Source: Candidatus Alistipes merdigallinarum
GTDB lineage: Bacteria > Bacteroidota > Bacteroidia > Bacteroidales > Rikenellaceae
Assembly (NCBI GenBank): GCA_019119305.1
Contig: DWXH01000021.1
Span: 1 to 64,000 of the forward strand
DNA: 64,000 bases
Direction: 5' to 3'
Shown: positions 62,592 through 64,000 of the stretch, piece by piece
Layout of the letters: each line of letters begins with the position of its first letter
How positions within the stretch are numbered: position 1 is the stretch's first letter
Program-made: the position numbers and the translations under genes
Notes under the pieces: model-generated
The model's database searches: none
The model's input: only the letters and a program-made list of their open reading frames with translations
Told to the model about the DNA's origin: nothing

Positions 62592-64000
62592 TTACTTCTT
62601 TTTTCCCAACAGGACCTTTCTTGAGAGTTTGAGTTTTCCGTTTTTCGGGTCCAGACCGATCAACTTCACTTCGATCTCATCACCCTCTTTCAAGCCTGTC
62701 TCTTCCATATTCTCGAACCGCTTGTTGTCGATCTCCGAGATATGAAGCAAACCGTCTTTACCGGGAAGTATCTCCACAAAAGCTCCGAAAGATACAATCG
62801 AGCGAATCTTACCTTTATAGATCTCACCGACCTCAGGGATGGCTACGATTCCTTTGATACGTGCCAAAGCTGCCTCCAAAGCCTCTTTGTTCTCTCCAAA
62901 AATATCGACATATCCCTTTTCGTCCTTTTCCGTAATGGTAATCGTCGTTCCGGTGGCTTTTTGTATCTCTTGGATCACTTTCCCTCCCGGACCTATAACG
63001 GCTCCGATAAACTCTTGCGGAATAACAATCTGTTCGATACGCGGCACATGCGGTTTCAATTCGGGTCTCGGGGCAGAGATTGTCTCCAGAATCTTACCCA
63101 ATATATAGAGTCTTCCTTGTCTCGCCTGTTCAAGAGCCTTTGCAAGAACCTCGTAAGAAAGCCCATCTACTTTGATATCCATCTGCGTCGCCGTGATACC
63201 GTCTTTCGTTCCGGTCACTTTAAAATCCATATCGCCGAGATGGTCCTCATCACCCAAGATATCGGAAAGAATGGCATACTTACCGGTAGCCGTATCCGTA
63301 ATCAATCCCATGGCAATACCGGAAACCGGTTTCTTGATCTTGACTCCGGCATCCATCAACGCCAATGTTCCAGCACAAACGGTAGCCATTGAAGAAGAAC
63401 CGTTCGATTCGAGAATATCCGACACCACACGCACGGCATAAGGATTCTCTTCGCCTACCGGAACCATCGGTTTCAGGGCACGCCATGCCAAGTTGCCGTG
63501 TCCGATCTCTCGACGCGACAAACCGCGTGCCGGCCGGGCTTCACCCGTAGAGAACGGCGGGAAATTATAATGCAAAACGAACTGTTCGGTTCCCTGGATC
63601 AATACATCGTCAATCTGTTTTTCATCCAATTTCGTACCGAGCGTAACCGTAGTCAACGACTGAGTCTCCCCCCGCGTAAAGATTGCCGAACCGTGTGCGG
63701 CAGGCAAATAATCCACTTCGCACCAAATCGGACGAATCTCGGTAGTCTTACGACCGTCGAGCCGAACACCTTCATCGAGAATCATGTTCCGCATCGCTTT
63801 TTTCAACACATCATCGTGGAAATAACGCTTGATCAACGGAGCTTTTTCTACCAACTCCTCTTCACTGAAACGAGCCTCGAATTCGGCCTCAAGGGCATCG
63901 AACTTATCCGTACGTTCATGTTTCGAAGTCATCGATTTGGCAATTTCATAAGCCTTATCGTATGTTGCCTCGATCACCTGACGACGCAACTCCTCATCAT
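62592..64000 (-). CDS. pnp: Polyribonucleotide nucleotidyltransferase, 5' end beyond the window
   Basis: The C-terminal 469 residues are in the window; the frame is open through position 64000, so the true start lies outside. Visible parts are the linker helices, the second RNase PH domain with [45 protein letters not shown] and the [18 protein letters not shown] metal site, then the KH domain ([20 protein letters not shown]) and S1 domain ([18 protein letters not shown]). It degrades RNA 3' to 5' with phosphate. The short basic tail after S1 suggests no extra degradosome-binding region. Confidence 0.95.
   Translation of the reverse strand, partial: DEELRRQVIEATYDKAYEIAKSMTSKHERTDKFDALEAEFEARFSEEELVEKAPLIKRYFHDDVLKKAMRNMILDEGVRLDGRKTTEIRPIWCEVDYLPAAHGSAIFTRGETQSLTTVTLGTKLDEKQIDDVLIQGTEQFVLHYNFPPFSTGEARPARGLSRREIGHGNLAWRALKPMVPVGEENPYAVRVVSDILESNGSSSMATVCAGTLALMDAGVKIKKPVSGIAMGLITDTATGKYAILSDILGDEDHLGDMDFKVTGTKDGITATQMDIKVDGLSYEVLAKALEQARQGRLYILGKILETISAPRPELKPHVPRIEQIVIPQEFIGAVIGPGGKVIQEIQKATGTTITITEKDEKGYVDIFGENKEALEAALARIKGIVAIPEVGEIYKGKIRSIVSFGAFVEILPGKDGLLHISEIDNKRFENMEETGLKEGDEIEVKLIGLDPKNGKLKLSRKVLLGKKK

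Noticed and set aside
1-64000. CRISPR arrays, insertion sequences, rRNA genes, prophage
   Set aside because: No spaced direct repeats, transposase, rRNA sequence or phage structural genes were found on either strand.

Overview
The window reads as chromosomal DNA of a Bacteroidota bacterium, order Bacteroidales, probably Rikenellaceae/Alistipes-like. The genus is inference. The order rests on three things: many promoters of the form TTTG - about 20 nt - TAnnTTTG in front of genes with no clear Shine-Dalgarno sequence; Bacteroidales gene pairs such as acpP-fabF-rnc, tgt-lptG and lpxH-thyA-folA; and numerous SPII lipoproteins and BACON domains. Lipid A genes (lpxH, waaA, lptG-like) show an outer membrane. 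pckA, gdhA and menaquinone synthesis fit an anaerobic gut-type lifestyle. No phage, insertion sequence, CRISPR array or rRNA operon was seen.

Layout. 0-9.7 kb is core metabolism: cstA, osmC, typA, aroB, gdhA, an unknown helical-repeat protein and purM. 9.8-11.0 kb is a visibly AT-rich two-gene insert (membrane-anchored HNH nuclease plus a small membrane protein). 11.2-14.6 kb holds a poly-alanine lipoprotein and a LolE-like/menG/LEA-lipoprotein/SPOR operon. 14.7-20 kb has an SDR enzyme, a zinc peptidase, pckA, a VanZ-like protein and hemW. 20-29 kb is an alpha-glucan cluster: a 1419-residue GT3 glycogen synthase-GT35 phosphorylase fusion, a debranching enzyme, a GT4 and a GH57 enzyme. There is no glgC, so UDP-glucose is the likely donor. 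29.2-32.4 kb is a TlpA-like lipoprotein without its CXXC, then lpxH, thyA and folA. 32.4-41 kb has a DMT transporter, galM, an (alpha/alpha)6 glycosidase, lptG-like, tgt, a GT2 overlapping an ECF sigma factor, and tRNA-Glu(CTC).

41.2-53.2 kb is the accessory highlight. Two tRNA genes bracket six exported proteins. A four-gene operon encodes a TIM-barrel-like lipoprotein followed by three divergent paralogues that share a jelly-roll plus propeller module, two of them with N-terminal BACON-type domains. Divergent to it is a GH106-like glycosidase, followed by an amidohydrolase. No SusC/SusD pair is present. This is the best candidate for an undescribed glycan-handling system here.

53.3-64 kb returns to core genes: tRNA-Gln(CTG), tsaB, radC, rnc, fabF, acpP, then purN, yraN, a Crp-type regulator, waaA and tRNA-Gln(TTG), an OmpA/TPR lipoprotein, and pnp, which runs off the right edge.
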